The notes beneath the pieces were generated by a model. It searched no databases and was not told the DNA's origin. It saw only the letters and a list, made by a program, of their open reading frames with translations. The translations under genes were made by a program, and so were the position numbers. This document shows positions 28,701 through 35,462 of a DNA stretch of 64,000 nucleotides, piece after piece. This DNA is from UBA1952 sp965200035. GTDB lineage: Bacteria > Bacteroidota > Bacteroidia > Chitinophagales > Chitinophagaceae. How positions within the stretch are numbered: position 1 is the stretch's first letter; every line of letters starts with the position of its first letter. The stretch lies in contig OZ241334.1 of the NCBI GenBank assembly GCA_965200035.1, forward strand, positions 1,364,001-1,428,000, given 5' to 3'.

Positions 28701-31700
28701 ATAACCAACAATACTTTTTACGCTGACACAGCCTCTTCCGGCGGCGCGATCAGAGCAGGCGGCGGAAATCTGGGTACACTGGGCATCTATAACAACATCA
28801 GCTGGAAAAATTCAGCAGGTTCAACACCTTTCTTTTCCAACGCTACTGCCGGCACAGTTGTAACGATCTCCAACAATTATGAAACCCCTGATCCTATCTT
28901 CATCAATGAAAGCAATCCGCGCGGCGCAGATAATACTTGGGGTACGGCTGATGATGGTCTTCGCTTAAGCAACTGCTCGCCTGCTATCAATACAGGTCTT
29001 AATGCAGCAGTGCCTGCCAATGTAATTACGGATATTGCCGGTGCTGTACGCATCCAGCAAACGTTTGTGGATGCCGGTGCTTATGAAAGTGCCGCAACGC
29101 CGGTAGTCATTACCAAATCGCACACCAATATTTTGTGCAATGGTGCTGCGACCGGTAGCATCACCCTGAATGTCACCGGCGGCTCTAACAGCTTTACCTA
29201 TTCCTGGTCGCCTTCCGGCGGAACGGGCGCTACGGCAACAGGCCTCACTGCGGGTATTTATACTGCCACAGTAACTGATGCATCCGGCTGCTCTATTACC
29301 GTAATTGATACGCTAACCCAGCCTGGGGACATTATGACATCGATTTCATCCCAGACGAACATCTTGTGTTTTGGCAACAGCACGGGTGCTGCCACGATCG
29401 GGGTCACCGGCGGCACCGGCGCCTATACCTATTCATGGGCGCCTGCCGGGGGCACCGCCGCTTCCGCAACAGGGCTCGCCGCAGGCATCTACACCGTCAC
29501 CGTCAAAGACGCCAACAACTGTACCAAAACTCAGACCGTCAACATCACCCAGCCTGCCGTCCTGGCCACCTCTGTATCTTCACAGACCAATGTAGCCTGC
29601 AACGGATCGGCCACAGGCGCCGCCACCATCGCCGTCACCGGCGGCACTGTTCCTTATACCTACTCCTGGTCCCCTTCCGGCGGATCGGCAGCTACCGCTA
29701 CCAACCTCGCCGCAGGCACCTATACGGTCACCGTCAAGGATGCCAATAACTGCACCACCACCCAGACCGTCAACATCACCCAGTCCGGTGCGCTGACCAC
29801 CTCGGTTTCCGCACAGACCAATGTCCTCTGCAAGGGCGCCGCCACCGGTGCCGCCACCATCGCGGTCAGCGGCGGCAGTACCCCTTATACTTATTCATGG
29901 GCGCCTGCCGGCGGAACGGCCGCCTCGGCTACAGGTCTCCTTGCCGGCAACTACACGGTCACCGTCAAGGATGCCAACAACTGTTCCACCACCCAGACCG
30001 TTACCATCACCGAACCGGCTGCCGCTATCGCTACCTCGGTATCCGCACAAACCAATGTCCTCTGCTTCGGTAACACCACGGGCGCGGCCACGGTTGCCGT
30101 TACCGGCGGTACCGGCACTTACACCTATTCATGGGCACCTTCCGGCGGATCGGCCGCTTCCGCCTCAGGACTCGCTGCCGGCACCTACACCGTCACCGTC
30201 AAAGATGCCAACAACTGCGTTAAGACACAGACCGTCACCATCACCCAGCCTGCCTCAGGCCTCACCGCGGCCATCACCAGCCAGACCAATGTCCTCTGCT
30301 TCGGCAACAACACCGGGTCTGCTACTGTCACCCCTTCCGGCGGCACTTCGCCCTACACCTATTCCTGGTCACCATCGGGCGGCACAGCGGCTACCGCCTC
30401 AGGCCTCGCTGCCGGTACTTATACCGTAACGGTGAAGGATGCGGGCAACTGTACCGCTACGGCTACGGTGACCATCACCCAGCCCGCCGCAGGCCTTGCC
30501 GCCACCGCGGGCAGCCAGACCAATATCCTCTGTAACGGTGCGGCTACCGGCGCGGCTACCGTAGCTGTTACCGGCGGTACTTCGCCTTACACCTATTCCT
30601 GGTCGCCTTCCGGCGGAACGGCGGCTACGGCCACCGGACTCGCTGCAGGCACCTATACCGTAACGGTGAAGGATGCAGGCAACTGCACCGCCACCCAGGC
30701 CTTTACCATCACCCAGCCACCGGCTATCGTCACTTCGGTCACCGCACAGACGAGCGTGGCCTGCTTCGGCGGCAGCACGGGCAGTGCCACCATCGGGGTA
30801 ACCGGTGGTACCGGCGCCTATACCTACTCCTGGGCGCCTTCGGGCGGTACCGCTGCCACGGCTACAGGCCTCGCTGCCGGTAATTATACCGTGACGGTTA
30901 AAGATGCCAACAACTGCACCACCACCCAGGCGGTGACCGTCACCCAGCCTGCGGCCGCCCTTTCGGTAACGGCTTCCTCACCGGCCAGGATCTGCGCAGG
31001 CGCACCCCTGAACCTGACGGCTGCCCCTGCCGGCGGCACCACCCCGTACGCCTACAGCTGGACCGGACCCAACGGCTTTACCGCTGCTACCCAGAACCCA
31101 TCCATTGCCGTGGCGCAGGTGAGCATGGGCGGCACTTACAGCCTGACGGTGACTGATGCCAGAAGCTGTACGGCTAACGCCACTACGGCTACCATTGTCG
31201 ATTCCATTCCCAACCAGCCGGCCAACATCACCGGCAACGGCGTTGTCTGCGGCGGATCGATCAATGCCTACAGCATTGCTGCCGTCACCGGGGCCACCTC
31301 TTATACCTGGACGCTGCCTGCCGCGCCCGCGGGCTGGACGGGGTCTTCTGCGACCACTTCCCTCTCTGCCACCGCACCGGCCACACCAGGCACCGGTACC
31401 CTCAGCGTAGCGGCGGTCAACGGATGCGGATCTTCCACCCCGCGCACCCTGTCTGTCGCGGTCGTCACCACGCCCGCTGCACCGGCTGCCGTCAGCGGCA
31501 GCGCCGCAGTCTGCGGCGGCATCACCCAGAGCTACTTTACCGCACCTGTGGATCAGGCTACTTCCTACCTCTGGACCGTGCCTGCCGGATGGTCTGCACC
31601 TGCCATCACCGGCAGCTCCATCGCCACCACCCCGCCTGTCACTACCGGTACCGGCAATGGCGCGGTCACGGTTAAAGCATCGAACGTCTGCGGCACTTCG

Positions 31701-33398
31701 GCTGCCGCCTCGCTCGCCGTCACCGTCACCAACATACCCGCACAGCCGGCTGCCATTGCCGGCAATGCGAATGTGTGCGGCGGCACCGCCCAGATCTATA
31801 AGATACCAAAGGTGGCCGAGGCTGCCGCCTACACCTGGACCGTACCGGGCAATGGCTGGACCGTAGCGCCGGGCAGCGCCACCGATACCTTCATCAACAC
31901 CACGGCCGGAACGGCTGCCAATACCGTATCGGTCACCGCTTCCAACCAGTGCGGCACTTCACCGGTACGTACCCTCGCCGTCAGTGTCACCAATGTCCCC
32001 GGCACGGCGGGCGCCATCACCGGCCCTGATTCGGTCTGCACCGGCAGTGGCGCGGTCACCTTCGCTACCGGACAGATCGCCGAGGCGGCATCCTATACCT
32101 GGACCCTGCCTCCGGGCTGGACGGGCACTTCCGCTACCAGTCAGATCAGCGGCACCCCGGGATCTGCTGCTGCCACCGGCGCGGTGACCGTTAAGGTAAC
32201 GGGCACCAACAGCTGCGGCAACGGGCCTTCTGCCCAGAAGACCATCATCGTCAACAATCCCGTCACCCCGGCGGTAGCGCTCAGCGGGCCTTCGGGCACC
32301 CAGTGCGCAGGCAATGCCCTGGTGTGGACGGCTACCCCGTCGGGCGGCGGCCTTAGTCCCCTCTACCAGTGGAAGGTCAATGGGGTCAATCAGGGTGCCC
32401 CCGGCTTATCCAATACCTTTACTTCTTCGGCCTTGAACACCGGCGATGTGGTGAGCGTGCAGATGAGGACCTCGCTGCCGTGCGCCACCACGCCGGGCGG
32501 CTATGCCCTGGCATCCGCAGGGGCGGTGACGATCAGCCCGCAGGTGATGCCCGGCATCAACATCAATGCCACCGCACCGCCGGACCTCTGTAAGGATGTG
32601 CCGGTCACCTTCTATGCCAATACCACGGGCGGGGGATCTGCCCCCGTCTACCGCTGGTCCAGGAACGGAACGGTGATCACCGGGGCTACGGGACCATCCT
32701 ACACCCTGACCGGCCCGGCCAATGGCGATACCCTGCAGGTGACCCTGATCAGCAATGCCCGGTGCCGGATCACCGATTCGGTGGCCTCTAATAAGATGGG
32801 ACTGAGCGTGAGCCCTTATGTGAGCCCTGTGGTGAGCATCAGCGCCAACCCCGGCACGGCCATCGGGGCGGGGCAGACGGTGATCTTCACCGCTGCCGTT
32901 GCCAATGCGGGGGCTAACCCGGAAGTGCGCTGGAAGCGCAACGGCCTGGCGGTAGCCGGCACCACGGGGCTGAGCTGGACGACTTCGACCTTAAGGGACG
33001 GGGACGTGATCAGCGCCGATCTGGTGAGCGGTGCACGGTGCGCCACGCCGTTTATGGTGACCAGTGTCAATACCCTGCAGATGAGGGTGAGCACCGGGGT
33101 ATCCACCGTCAGCGGGCCGGTGGGCAGCATCTCGCTCTATCCCAACCCCAGCAGCGGGGCGTTCACCGTACAGGTGAAGGGCACCGCCTTAAGCAATGGC
33201 AGGGGCAGGATCGGTCTGGAGGTGCTGAGCGCCACCGGGCAGCTGGTCTGGCAGCTGGTGGTGGCACCCGACACCAGAGACTGGAGTGTGGATGTACACC
33301 TCCCAGCAGCCACCGCACCCGGAATGTACCTCATCAGAATAGCACCCCAAGACAACCCCGGCAACAACACTGTACTCAAATTCAATGTTGAAAAGTAA
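22779..33398 (+). CDS. Giant mosaic surface protein (Kelch, LamG-like, beta-helix, SprB, PKD, T9SS type A tail)
   Basis: About 3539 aa from the ATG at 22779 (signal peptide KRIFTLLAILITCRATAQ). Order of parts: Kelch beta-propeller (22836-23700, five or six blades, e.g. GNIYVIAGYDG, GKIYVAGGASS); LamG-like lectin fold (23722-24447, IKLWLKGDS, TWKDVSGN); an Ig-like module; a unique 240-aa segment; two tandem right-handed beta-helix units with polymorphic-outer-membrane-protein-like FxxNxA/GGxI repeats (25413-29096); eight SprB repeats (29101-30957); Ig and four PKD-like modules; three Ig-like modules; and a type A sorting domain (SISLYPNPSSGAFTV ... MYLIRIAP). GC rises sharply from about 29395 to the end. 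Likely a T9SS-exported adhesin or glycan-binding protein. Confidence 0.92.
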   Translation: MKRIFTLLAILITCRATAQWSAMAPLPTAEAQHAAVAHPNGNIYVIAGYDGLPGSTGGENGTLQIYNTGTNTWTAGTPCPHTSRGASYCLGTDGKVYLISGISSNTYLTNVYRYDVGTAAWTAVANIPVPTWEAGAASYGGKIYVAGGASSSGFSQMQIYDIATNTWSAGAALPVGTFQHKLVSAGNGTLYLLGGSTSVTTYSANIYKYTISTNTWSGVVATLPDARNQFGATMANDGKIYLVAGKKAYLNGTAPFYNTTWIFNPANNSIANGTALPASLGENTLVSLNSRIYSMGGTSGTALSYNYSMPIISLQGPANVVTGIKLWLKGDSVSYPAANPANGTTVTTWKDVSGNSSDATVLAGQSGGVMNSAAIGGKDVIKFNRTDQYNGSIYNVANVDIRSQTMPQTTIFTVYRQGTASPGEAHGIWGDDNTGWDRFFMPYYGNTNGIVSVGLPTAYVAVPDAGIAGQTKLLTAVYDHGVTNGSTIYFNALPVQSITDNTDPTDAQTSLRIGWDGDDNAFNGDIAEMIVYDRKLTDCEIKDVNRYLGYKYGVSLTTATVTPAGTTGFCSGGNTTLTSSAGTTYQWLKNGVAIPSAANATYTANTTGNYKVVVGNASGCTDTSLATVVIQYPNPTATILSTPYLCAGDSVQLSAKDFSDTTATLNSGNGAGAIVPCNCPPGYVAVGYSGVSGNIVDQWRLGCRKLVNGVLDTAVVYTNINGNASGSFAQGPFLFPGNYTVMVGDSLRKDNGYLYSTSGFGQGIGYIAALGSNTATASRISLPTMAGGGWTGNSALGNLFAADGRVITGMYGNSNTYSSRVAFRTMPISEIINQYQWTGGNTTQSVYIKNPGTYTLTLTSGLGCTANSQVTITTQPTDILYVDSAIASSGTGFSWLSPLKTVSEALAIANRYTCFNQIYVKKGTYYPMAGNAIAASRDSSFRILRNGVRLYGGFAGTESSYTTRTNISGNTTILSGDIGVVNDSTDNSYHVMTIVAAPGTTIDSTTTVDGFKITRSYANNNSLFNINGQSISSQDGGGLHISGLGTGTKTTVRITNCIFTRNSSNNFGGAIYNTGTNGNCSPIITACTFSGNTSTVNGGAIFAQDNCAFRLSGCSFTGNTAYQAGAVFCNVSVNSGFKITGCQFTANTGGLNSGAISVQYADSTSLITDCTFTNNLVTIYDGGGIYTDNGSKVNITKCRFLNNTAGFGGGFACHTSGPTLRDCVFSGNTATQRGGAVHTDFSGAPVLLNCLFVNNNAPVSGGAINYTSSGAGTVITNCTIYNNTSPSGGAVYNGSPATQVSGSNNIMWGNSTGVANSGSTATFTYSDIQGGYAGASNIAVYPLFLTPSSPIGADGIWATADDGLHLIPGSSAANAGTNSAPFLPAADITGVARIQGGTADMGAYESPFTCNSGIVYVDSSRSAAGDGTSWATAFNNLSQGLAVAHLCPAVTQVWVARGTYYPMVGFEVSTSRDSSFRITRNGLKVYGGFAGNESTLAVRTNITGNPTILSGNIGMASDSADNVYHVVTIVTGTGTIDTNTRLDGFTVTEGAGGLSGSGAITVSGLGFNRQDGGGIYIGAGNNGVCSPTIANCTVTKNAANFAGGLYCNAYSTATANCSPVISRCLFSQNRAISGGGAMLLNGNPGIIKMAISNTQFNNNFTTNGAGGAVNSNGNVTTYSNCSFTANTASTNGGGISLTNDTVAFSNCAFTGNISSTTGGTITSSAASLLTITNSSFTNNTALGNTSGGAIYTTGQSNISQSTFTNNTSFAGGAIANYGGGKLMTINGCVFNNNSSSTSGGALISEFQASIIVNGSRFNGNVSGGNGGVLYSQNDSLVTMNNDTCINNRCTGNGGAVMNNGNPAVISNSVFIGNRAGSTGGGVFFSNLSRITGCIFQQDTANSGGGIYANNSSNFYSARNVFDRNIAVTSTGGGINASNSQDSIINCVFYGNRTLTVNGGGGIFYSGNTTAYNSFITNNTFYADTASSGGAIRAGGGNLGTLGIYNNISWKNSAGSTPFFSNATAGTVVTISNNYETPDPIFINESNPRGADNTWGTADDGLRLSNCSPAINTGLNAAVPANVITDIAGAVRIQQTFVDAGAYESAATPVVITKSHTNILCNGAATGSITLNVTGGSNSFTYSWSPSGGTGATATGLTAGIYTATVTDASGCSITVIDTLTQPGDIMTSISSQTNILCFGNSTGAATIGVTGGTGAYTYSWAPAGGTAASATGLAAGIYTVTVKDANNCTKTQTVNITQPAVLATSVSSQTNVACNGSATGAATIAVTGGTVPYTYSWSPSGGSAATATNLAAGTYTVTVKDANNCTTTQTVNITQSGALTTSVSAQTNVLCKGAATGAATIAVSGGSTPYTYSWAPAGGTAASATGLLAGNYTVTVKDANNCSTTQTVTITEPAAAIATSVSAQTNVLCFGNTTGAATVAVTGGTGTYTYSWAPSGGSAASASGLAAGTYTVTVKDANNCVKTQTVTITQPASGLTAAITSQTNVLCFGNNTGSATVTPSGGTSPYTYSWSPSGGTAATASGLAAGTYTVTVKDAGNCTATATVTITQPAAGLAATAGSQTNILCNGAATGAATVAVTGGTSPYTYSWSPSGGTAATATGLAAGTYTVTVKDAGNCTATQAFTITQPPAIVTSVTAQTSVACFGGSTGSATIGVTGGTGAYTYSWAPSGGTAATATGLAAGNYTVTVKDANNCTTTQAVTVTQPAAALSVTASSPARICAGAPLNLTAAPAGGTTPYAYSWTGPNGFTAATQNPSIAVAQVSMGGTYSLTVTDARSCTANATTATIVDSIPNQPANITGNGVVCGGSINAYSIAAVTGATSYTWTLPAAPAGWTGSSATTSLSATAPATPGTGTLSVAAVNGCGSSTPRTLSVAVVTTPAAPAAVSGSAAVCGGITQSYFTAPVDQATSYLWTVPAGWSAPAITGSSIATTPPVTTGTGNGAVTVKASNVCGTSAAASLAVTVTNIPAQPAAIAGNANVCGGTAQIYKIPKVAEAAAYTWTVPGNGWTVAPGSATDTFINTTAGTAANTVSVTASNQCGTSPVRTLAVSVTNVPGTAGAITGPDSVCTGSGAVTFATGQIAEAASYTWTLPPGWTGTSATSQISGTPGSAAATGAVTVKVTGTNSCGNGPSAQKTIIVNNPVTPAVALSGPSGTQCAGNALVWTATPSGGGLSPLYQWKVNGVNQGAPGLSNTFTSSALNTGDVVSVQMRTSLPCATTPGGYALASAGAVTISPQVMPGININATAPPDLCKDVPVTFYANTTGGGSAPVYRWSRNGTVITGATGPSYTLTGPANGDTLQVTLISNARCRITDSVASNKMGLSVSPYVSPVVSISANPGTAIGAGQTVIFTAAVANAGANPEVRWKRNGLAVAGTTGLSWTTSTLRDGDVISADLVSGARCATPFMVTSVNTLQMRVSTGVSTVSGPVGSISLYPNPSSGAFTVQVKGTALSNGRGRIGLEVLSATGQLVWQLVVAPDTRDWSVDVHLPAATAPGMYLIRIAPQDNPGNNTVLKFNVEK
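25413..27006 (+). repeat. Beta-helix unit 1 of an in-gene tandem duplication
   Basis: Begins ILYVDSAIASSGTGFSW, passes GTYYPM, SRDSSFRILRNG, YGGFAGTES and TILSGDIG, then about ten FxxNxA beta-helix rungs, and ends GADGIWATADDGLHL and DMGAYES. The same framework recurs in unit 2. Confidence 0.8.
27014..29096 (+). repeat. Beta-helix unit 2 of an in-gene tandem duplication
   Basis: Begins IVYVDSSRSAAGDGTSW, with GTYYPM, SRDSSFRITRNG, YGGFAGNES and TILSGNIG in the same order as unit 1. It has more rungs (about 16) and ends GADNTWGTADDGLRL and DAGAYES. About 490 nt longer than unit 1. Confidence 0.8.
29101..30957 (+). repeat. Array of eight SprB repeats inside the giant gene
   Basis: Eight units of 231-234 nt (77-78 aa) with QTNVLCFG, GGTxxYTYSW, GLAAGTYTVTVKDANNC and TQTVTITQP. 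Units 2-8 are very similar to each other at DNA level, suggesting recent amplification. From unit 2 onward the DNA is GC-rich. Confidence 0.88.
31198..32260 (+). repeat. Four PKD-like modules in the giant gene
   Basis: Four units of about 85-88 aa. Each has a Cys-Gly start (VVCGGS, AVCGGI, NVCGGT, SVCTGS), a YTWTxPxGW core and a CGxxxxxxLxVxV end. Typical of PKD_6-like modules in Bacteroidota adhesins. Confidence 0.75.
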
Positions 33399-33433
33399 AG
33401 TGCAGCAGTAACATTCTAAATAGTTAGCAAAAA

Positions 33434-33467
33434 GAAACCCGGCCATGAGGCCGGGTTTCTTTTTTTT
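33434..33467. terminator. Bidirectional terminator between the giant gene and prmC
   Basis: Perfect stem GAAACCCGGCC (33434-33444) with GGCCGGGTTTC (33449-33459), ATGA loop, followed by eight T; preceded by AAA, so it can serve both converging genes. Confidence 0.93.
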
Positions 33468-34326
33468 ATACTGACCATATTGCTTTCAGAATTCTCGGAT
33501 GGCGGTTTATATCCTGGCGCAATTCAATGTTATGATAGCCGGATTGCCGGAATAACTGCGCTGTATCTGCAGCATAATCGCGGTGCAGCTCACAATAAAT
33601 AATACCGTTGTTATACAGATGTTCTTTTCCAAAAGGGGCGATGGCTCTGTAAAAGCGCTGAGGATCATTGTCCGGTACAAAGAGTGCGTTGCTAGGTTCA
33701 AAATCTTTTACATTCCGGTGCATTTCTGCCTGCTCAGCAACCGGAATGTAAGGCGGGTTTGATACGATAATATCAAACTTACCAAGCTGATTTTGCTGCG
33801 CTTTATCCAGGAAATCCATCTCTACAAAATGAATACAGGCATTGTAAGTAGCTGCATTTTTATGCGCTACTTCAAGTGCGCCGCCGCTGATATCGTACGC
33901 AGCAATCACTGATCTTTTCATTGCCAGCTTCAGGGATATGGGAATGCAACCGCTGCCTGTACCTATATCCAATATTGATGGAGCATCTGTACTATTACGG
34001 CAATCATCAATAATCCACTGCACCAGCTCTTCCGTTTCGGGGCGGGGAATGAGTACGCGTTCATCCACAAAATATTTTCTGCCCAGGAACCATGATTCTT
34101 CCAGTACGTATTGCATCGGCCTGCCGGTAGCCAGTTCATGACCCCATGCACGAAGCTGTATTTCTTCATCATTACTAACCGGTGCATCTATACCTATGTT
34201 TTGCAAATAGCTTTTGCCTGTGGCGACCAACATTACCTCACGGGCTATAGCCGTAGCTTCATCCTGATCGTAAAGTGTCATCAGGCTTTGGCGCAGGCTT
34301 TGATAGGCCTGGGAATAGTGCTGCAT
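33466..34326 (-). CDS. prmC: Peptide chain release factor N5-glutamine methyltransferase
   Basis: PrmC (HemK) methylates the Gln of the GGQ motif in release factors with SAM. 286 aa, normal length. An N-terminal helical domain (to about residue 75) precedes PMQYVLEESWFLGRKYFV and RVLIPRPETEELV, typical of PrmC. The SAM loop is ILDIGTGSGCIPISL and the catalytic tetrad is in IVSNPPYIP. The start ATG at 34326 is only 4 bp from a perfect -7 element, so the mRNA is probably leaderless. It is divergent from ribD with about 51 bp between starts. Confidence 0.96.
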   Translation of the reverse strand: MQHYSQAYQSLRQSLMTLYDQDEATAIAREVMLVATGKSYLQNIGIDAPVSNDEEIQLRAWGHELATGRPMQYVLEESWFLGRKYFVDERVLIPRPETEELVQWIIDDCRNSTDAPSILDIGTGSGCIPISLKLAMKRSVIAAYDISGGALEVAHKNAATYNACIHFVEMDFLDKAQQNQLGKFDIIVSNPPYIPVAEQAEMHRNVKDFEPSNALFVPDNDPQRFYRAIAPFGKEHLYNNGIIYCELHRDYAADTAQLFRQSGYHNIELRQDINRHPRILKAIWSV

Positions 34327-34330
34327 GAGG

Positions 34331-34338
34331 CAAAGCTA
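34331..34338 (-). promoter_or_regulatory. -7 element of prmC
   Basis: Minus strand TAGCTTTG, a perfect TAnnTTTG match, ending 4 bp before the ATG at 34326. Same spacing as at pepA. Confidence 0.7.
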
Positions 34339-34360
34339 AGCGTAGTTATGAAATCAGGCT

Positions 34361-34368
34361 TACTTTCG
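34361..34368 (+). promoter_or_regulatory. -7 element of ribD
   Basis: TACTTTCG, one mismatch from TAnnTTTG, 9 bp before the ATG at 34378; the same sequence and spacing occur before dgt. It lies 22 bp from the divergent prmC element. Confidence 0.6.
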
Positions 34369-34377
34369 CTGTCTACT

Positions 34378-35451
34378 ATGCCGGCTGATGAACAATATAT
34401 GATGCGCTGCCTTGAGCTGGCCCAACGCGGGGCCAGTACAGTAGCTCCTAACCCAATGGTGGGCGCTGTGCTGGTGCATGAGGGAAGAGTCATCGGCGAA
34501 GGCTGGCACCAAATCTATGGTAAAGCTCATGCCGAGGTGAATTGCTTCGAACAGGTAGCCGAAGCAGACCGGCACCTGATACCTGACAGCACGATGTATG
34601 TAAGCCTCGAGCCGTGTGCTCATACTGGAAAGACGCCGCCCTGCGCCAACCGCATTGTGCAGAAAGGTGTGCAGCGCGTAGTTATTGCCAATCACGATCC
34701 TTTTAAACAGGTAGATGGTGCCGGAATCGGCATTCTGCAACGTGCGGGCATTGAAGTAAAAACAGGCATCTTAGCACAGAAAGGGCGCTGGCTGAACAGG
34801 CGTTTTTTCTGCTTTCACGAGCGCAAACGACCTTATATTATTTTGAAATGGGCACAGTCGGCCGAAGGATTTATGGCTCCGTCTGATCGTAGCCGTACTC
34901 AGCTCAGCAATCATTACAGCCAGACTTTGGTACATCGCTGGCGTACTGAGGAATCGGCTATTATGGTGGGCTATCAGACTGCACTGCATGACAACCCTAT
35001 GCTTACCGCGCGCCTTTGGCCGGGCCATCAGCCTTTGCGCATTGTGCCGGACAGAAAGCTACAACTACCCACAGACAGTCATTTATACAATCAGGATGCT
35101 TCTTCATGGATTATCAATGAACAGCGGGATGAAACACAGGGAAATATCTCTTTTCTGAAAGCGGATTTTGCGCAAAATATTTTACCGCAGGTATTGGAGC
35201 AACTGTACCGGCACAATAAATTATCCCTCATTATAGAAGGCGGCCCTGCCCTGCTCCGCTCATTCATTGAAGCCGGTCTCTGGGATGAAGCCCGCATTTT
35301 TAAAACGCCTGTCACTATAGGTAACGGTATAGCCGCACCCAATCTGCCGCTTGCGCTTCCTGCATCCGAAACAGCTATTGCGGGAGATGCATTACAGCTT
35401 TGGCTGAATAAAGACAGCAGGTACAGCTATCCGGCCGGAATGTCTTTGTAA
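34378..35451 (+). CDS. ribD: Bifunctional riboflavin biosynthesis deaminase/reductase
   Basis: RibD carries out two steps of riboflavin synthesis: deamination of the pyrimidine intermediate and NADPH reduction of its ribose side chain. About 357 aa. The N-terminal CDA-fold deaminase shows the zinc ligands HAEVNCFEQV and PCAHTGKTPPCANRI, preceded by APNPMVGAVLV. The C-terminal reductase has RPYIILKWAQSAEGFMA, MVGYQTALHDNPMLTAR and LIIEGGPALLRSF. The ATG at 34378 follows a -7 element by 9 bp; the ATG at 34348 lies upstream of that element, and the long upstream frame is antisense to prmC. No other rib genes are nearby. Confidence 0.95.
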   Translation: MPADEQYMMRCLELAQRGASTVAPNPMVGAVLVHEGRVIGEGWHQIYGKAHAEVNCFEQVAEADRHLIPDSTMYVSLEPCAHTGKTPPCANRIVQKGVQRVVIANHDPFKQVDGAGIGILQRAGIEVKTGILAQKGRWLNRRFFCFHERKRPYIILKWAQSAEGFMAPSDRSRTQLSNHYSQTLVHRWRTEESAIMVGYQTALHDNPMLTARLWPGHQPLRIVPDRKLQLPTDSHLYNQDASSWIINEQRDETQGNISFLKADFAQNILPQVLEQLYRHNKLSLIIEGGPALLRSFIEAGLWDEARIFKTPVTIGNGIAAPNLPLALPASETAIAGDALQLWLNKDSRYSYPAGMSL

Positions 35452-35456
35452 TTTCG
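35449..35456 (+). promoter_or_regulatory. -7 element of the DMT transporter gene
   Basis: TAATTTCG, one mismatch, overlapping the ribD stop codon and 6 bp before the ATG at 35463, followed by CGCC. Confidence 0.5.
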
Positions 35457-35462
35457 CGCCCC

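Noticed and set aside
29101..30957. Regular direct repeats suggesting CRISPR
   Set aside because: The unit is 231-234 bp and in frame throughout a long CDS, with SprB domain residues; there are no short repeats with unique spacers.
20450..33398. GC-rich DNA as a genomic island or prophage
   Set aside because: The GC-rich parts lie within single reading frames and end at stop codons; no integrase, attachment site, tRNA or phage gene is present.
34111..34377. Upstream extension of the ribD frame
   Set aside because: It lies antisense to prmC and upstream of the ribD -7 element at 34361; the conserved RibD N-terminus begins after 34378.
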